The notes below the pieces were generated by a model. It had not been told where the DNA came from. It did not search any database and was given only the letters and a program-made list of their open reading frames with translations. Position numbers and translations under genes: made by a program. A stretch of 24,099 bases of DNA from Humitalea sp038323655. GTDB lineage: Bacteria > Pseudomonadota > Alphaproteobacteria > Acetobacterales > Acetobacteraceae. The number at the start of each line of letters is the position of its first letter. Position 1 is the first letter of the stretch. The stretch covers positions 1 to 24,099 of the forward strand of contig JBBQHE010000041.1 of the NCBI GenBank assembly GCA_038323655.1, written 5' to 3'. Positions 23,885 through 24,099 of the stretch are shown in pieces.

Positions 23885-24099
23885 GAGAGGGCTTTGCCCT
23901 CCCCAGACCCCACCCAGCAGGGGACCGTGTCCCCTGCACCCGCCGGGGTTTATTGCCCAAGGCAGGGGAGGGGCAGCGACCGCCCGTGATCCCCGGGGTG
24001 CCCTTGATGCCCCTCCCATGCCTTGGGCAATTTACCAAAGTGGGTCCAGGGGCCTCAGGCTCCTGGTGGGGGGAGTTTGAGGGGGGCGAAGCCCCTCTC
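23885..24099. repeat. Large imperfect inverted repeat with four small hairpins and a 24-bp inner stem
   Basis: The left arm is 23885-23975 and the right arm 24008-24099, possibly running past the edge; 32 bases separate them. The arms align end to end as reverse complements, both starting GAGAGGG and both ending in a 24-base block (23952-23975 against 24008-24031) with a single mismatch. The left arm carries hairpins at 23887-23901 and 23917-23937. The right arm carries their counterparts at 24046-24066 (9-base stem, one G-U) and 24083-24095 (GGGGC-GAA-GCCCC). The centre has TCCCCGGGGT-like symmetry (about 23990-23999). No coding frame with family features crosses it. Confidence 0.8.
23887..23937 (+). 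terminator. Two hairpins downstream of the queuosine operon, possible terminator
   Basis: Hairpin 1 (23887-23901) is GAGGGC-TTT-GCCCTC. Hairpin 2 (23917-23937) has a perfect 9-base stem, GCAGGGGAC-CGT-GTCCCCTGC. They start 10 bases after the last que-operon stop. No U-run follows, so intrinsic termination is not certain; they may instead protect the 3' end of the transcript. They are the left half of the larger symmetrical repeat. Confidence 0.5.

Noticed and set aside
23877..24099. tRNA or other structured RNA gene in the final gap
   Set aside because: No cloverleaf, T-loop or CCA end is visible. The hairpins are explained by the inverted repeat.

Overview
The window is about 24 kb of GC-rich, densely coding bacterial DNA. 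It has no rRNA, tRNA, insertion sequence or CRISPR array that I can see. The gene content fits an alphaproteobacterium of the Acetobacteraceae (Roseomonas-like soil or water bacteria): several Bug/TctC solute receptors, a tripartite tricarboxylate transporter, hydantoinase/oxoprolinase subunits, NAD(P) dehydrogenases and heavy use of ATGA/TGATG gene overlaps. This placement is an inference from gene content and base composition, not from a marker gene.

Left part (1-9574) is an uptake and catabolism region. It starts with a Bug receptor cut by the window edge (minus). A leaderless ABC-type solute-binding protein follows, overlapped by a hot-dog thioesterase (both plus). Next is a complete tctC-tctB-tctA transporter operon (minus). 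Divergent from tctC is a D-2-hydroxyacid dehydrogenase followed by an allophanate hydrolase (plus). An M20 ureido-type amidohydrolase (minus) converges on the latter, and a RidA-like protein (plus) diverges from the M20 gene. Together they suggest import of an organic acid and use of ureido/amide nitrogen. The substrate cannot be read from the sequence.

Middle part (9575-18950). A 903-residue protein joins a family 2 glycosyltransferase, a coiled-coil linker with 22-residue repeats, and a GT4-type glycosyltransferase. Its 5' end is clearly poorer in G+C than everything around it, so it looks acquired. After it lies a minus-strand series, in transcription order: a secreted metallophosphoesterase, hyuA, hyuB, a short 3-hydroxyacyl-CoA dehydrogenase-family protein and a short-chain dehydrogenase. 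The last four are probably one operon.

Right part (19041-23876) is a compact queuosine operon: queA, tgt, queF, queG, queC and a small VUT-family membrane protein that probably carries a queuosine precursor. Each gene overlaps the next. The genes cover preQ0 synthesis from CDG (QueC), reduction to preQ1 (QueF), insertion into tRNA (Tgt), epoxyqueuosine formation (QueA) and its reduction to queuosine (QueG). The early steps (FolE, QueD, QueE) are not here.

The final 220 bases are non-coding. They form a large imperfect inverted repeat with arms of about 91 bases, each made of two local hairpins plus a 24-base near-perfect outer stem. This is the most unusual non-coding structure in the window.
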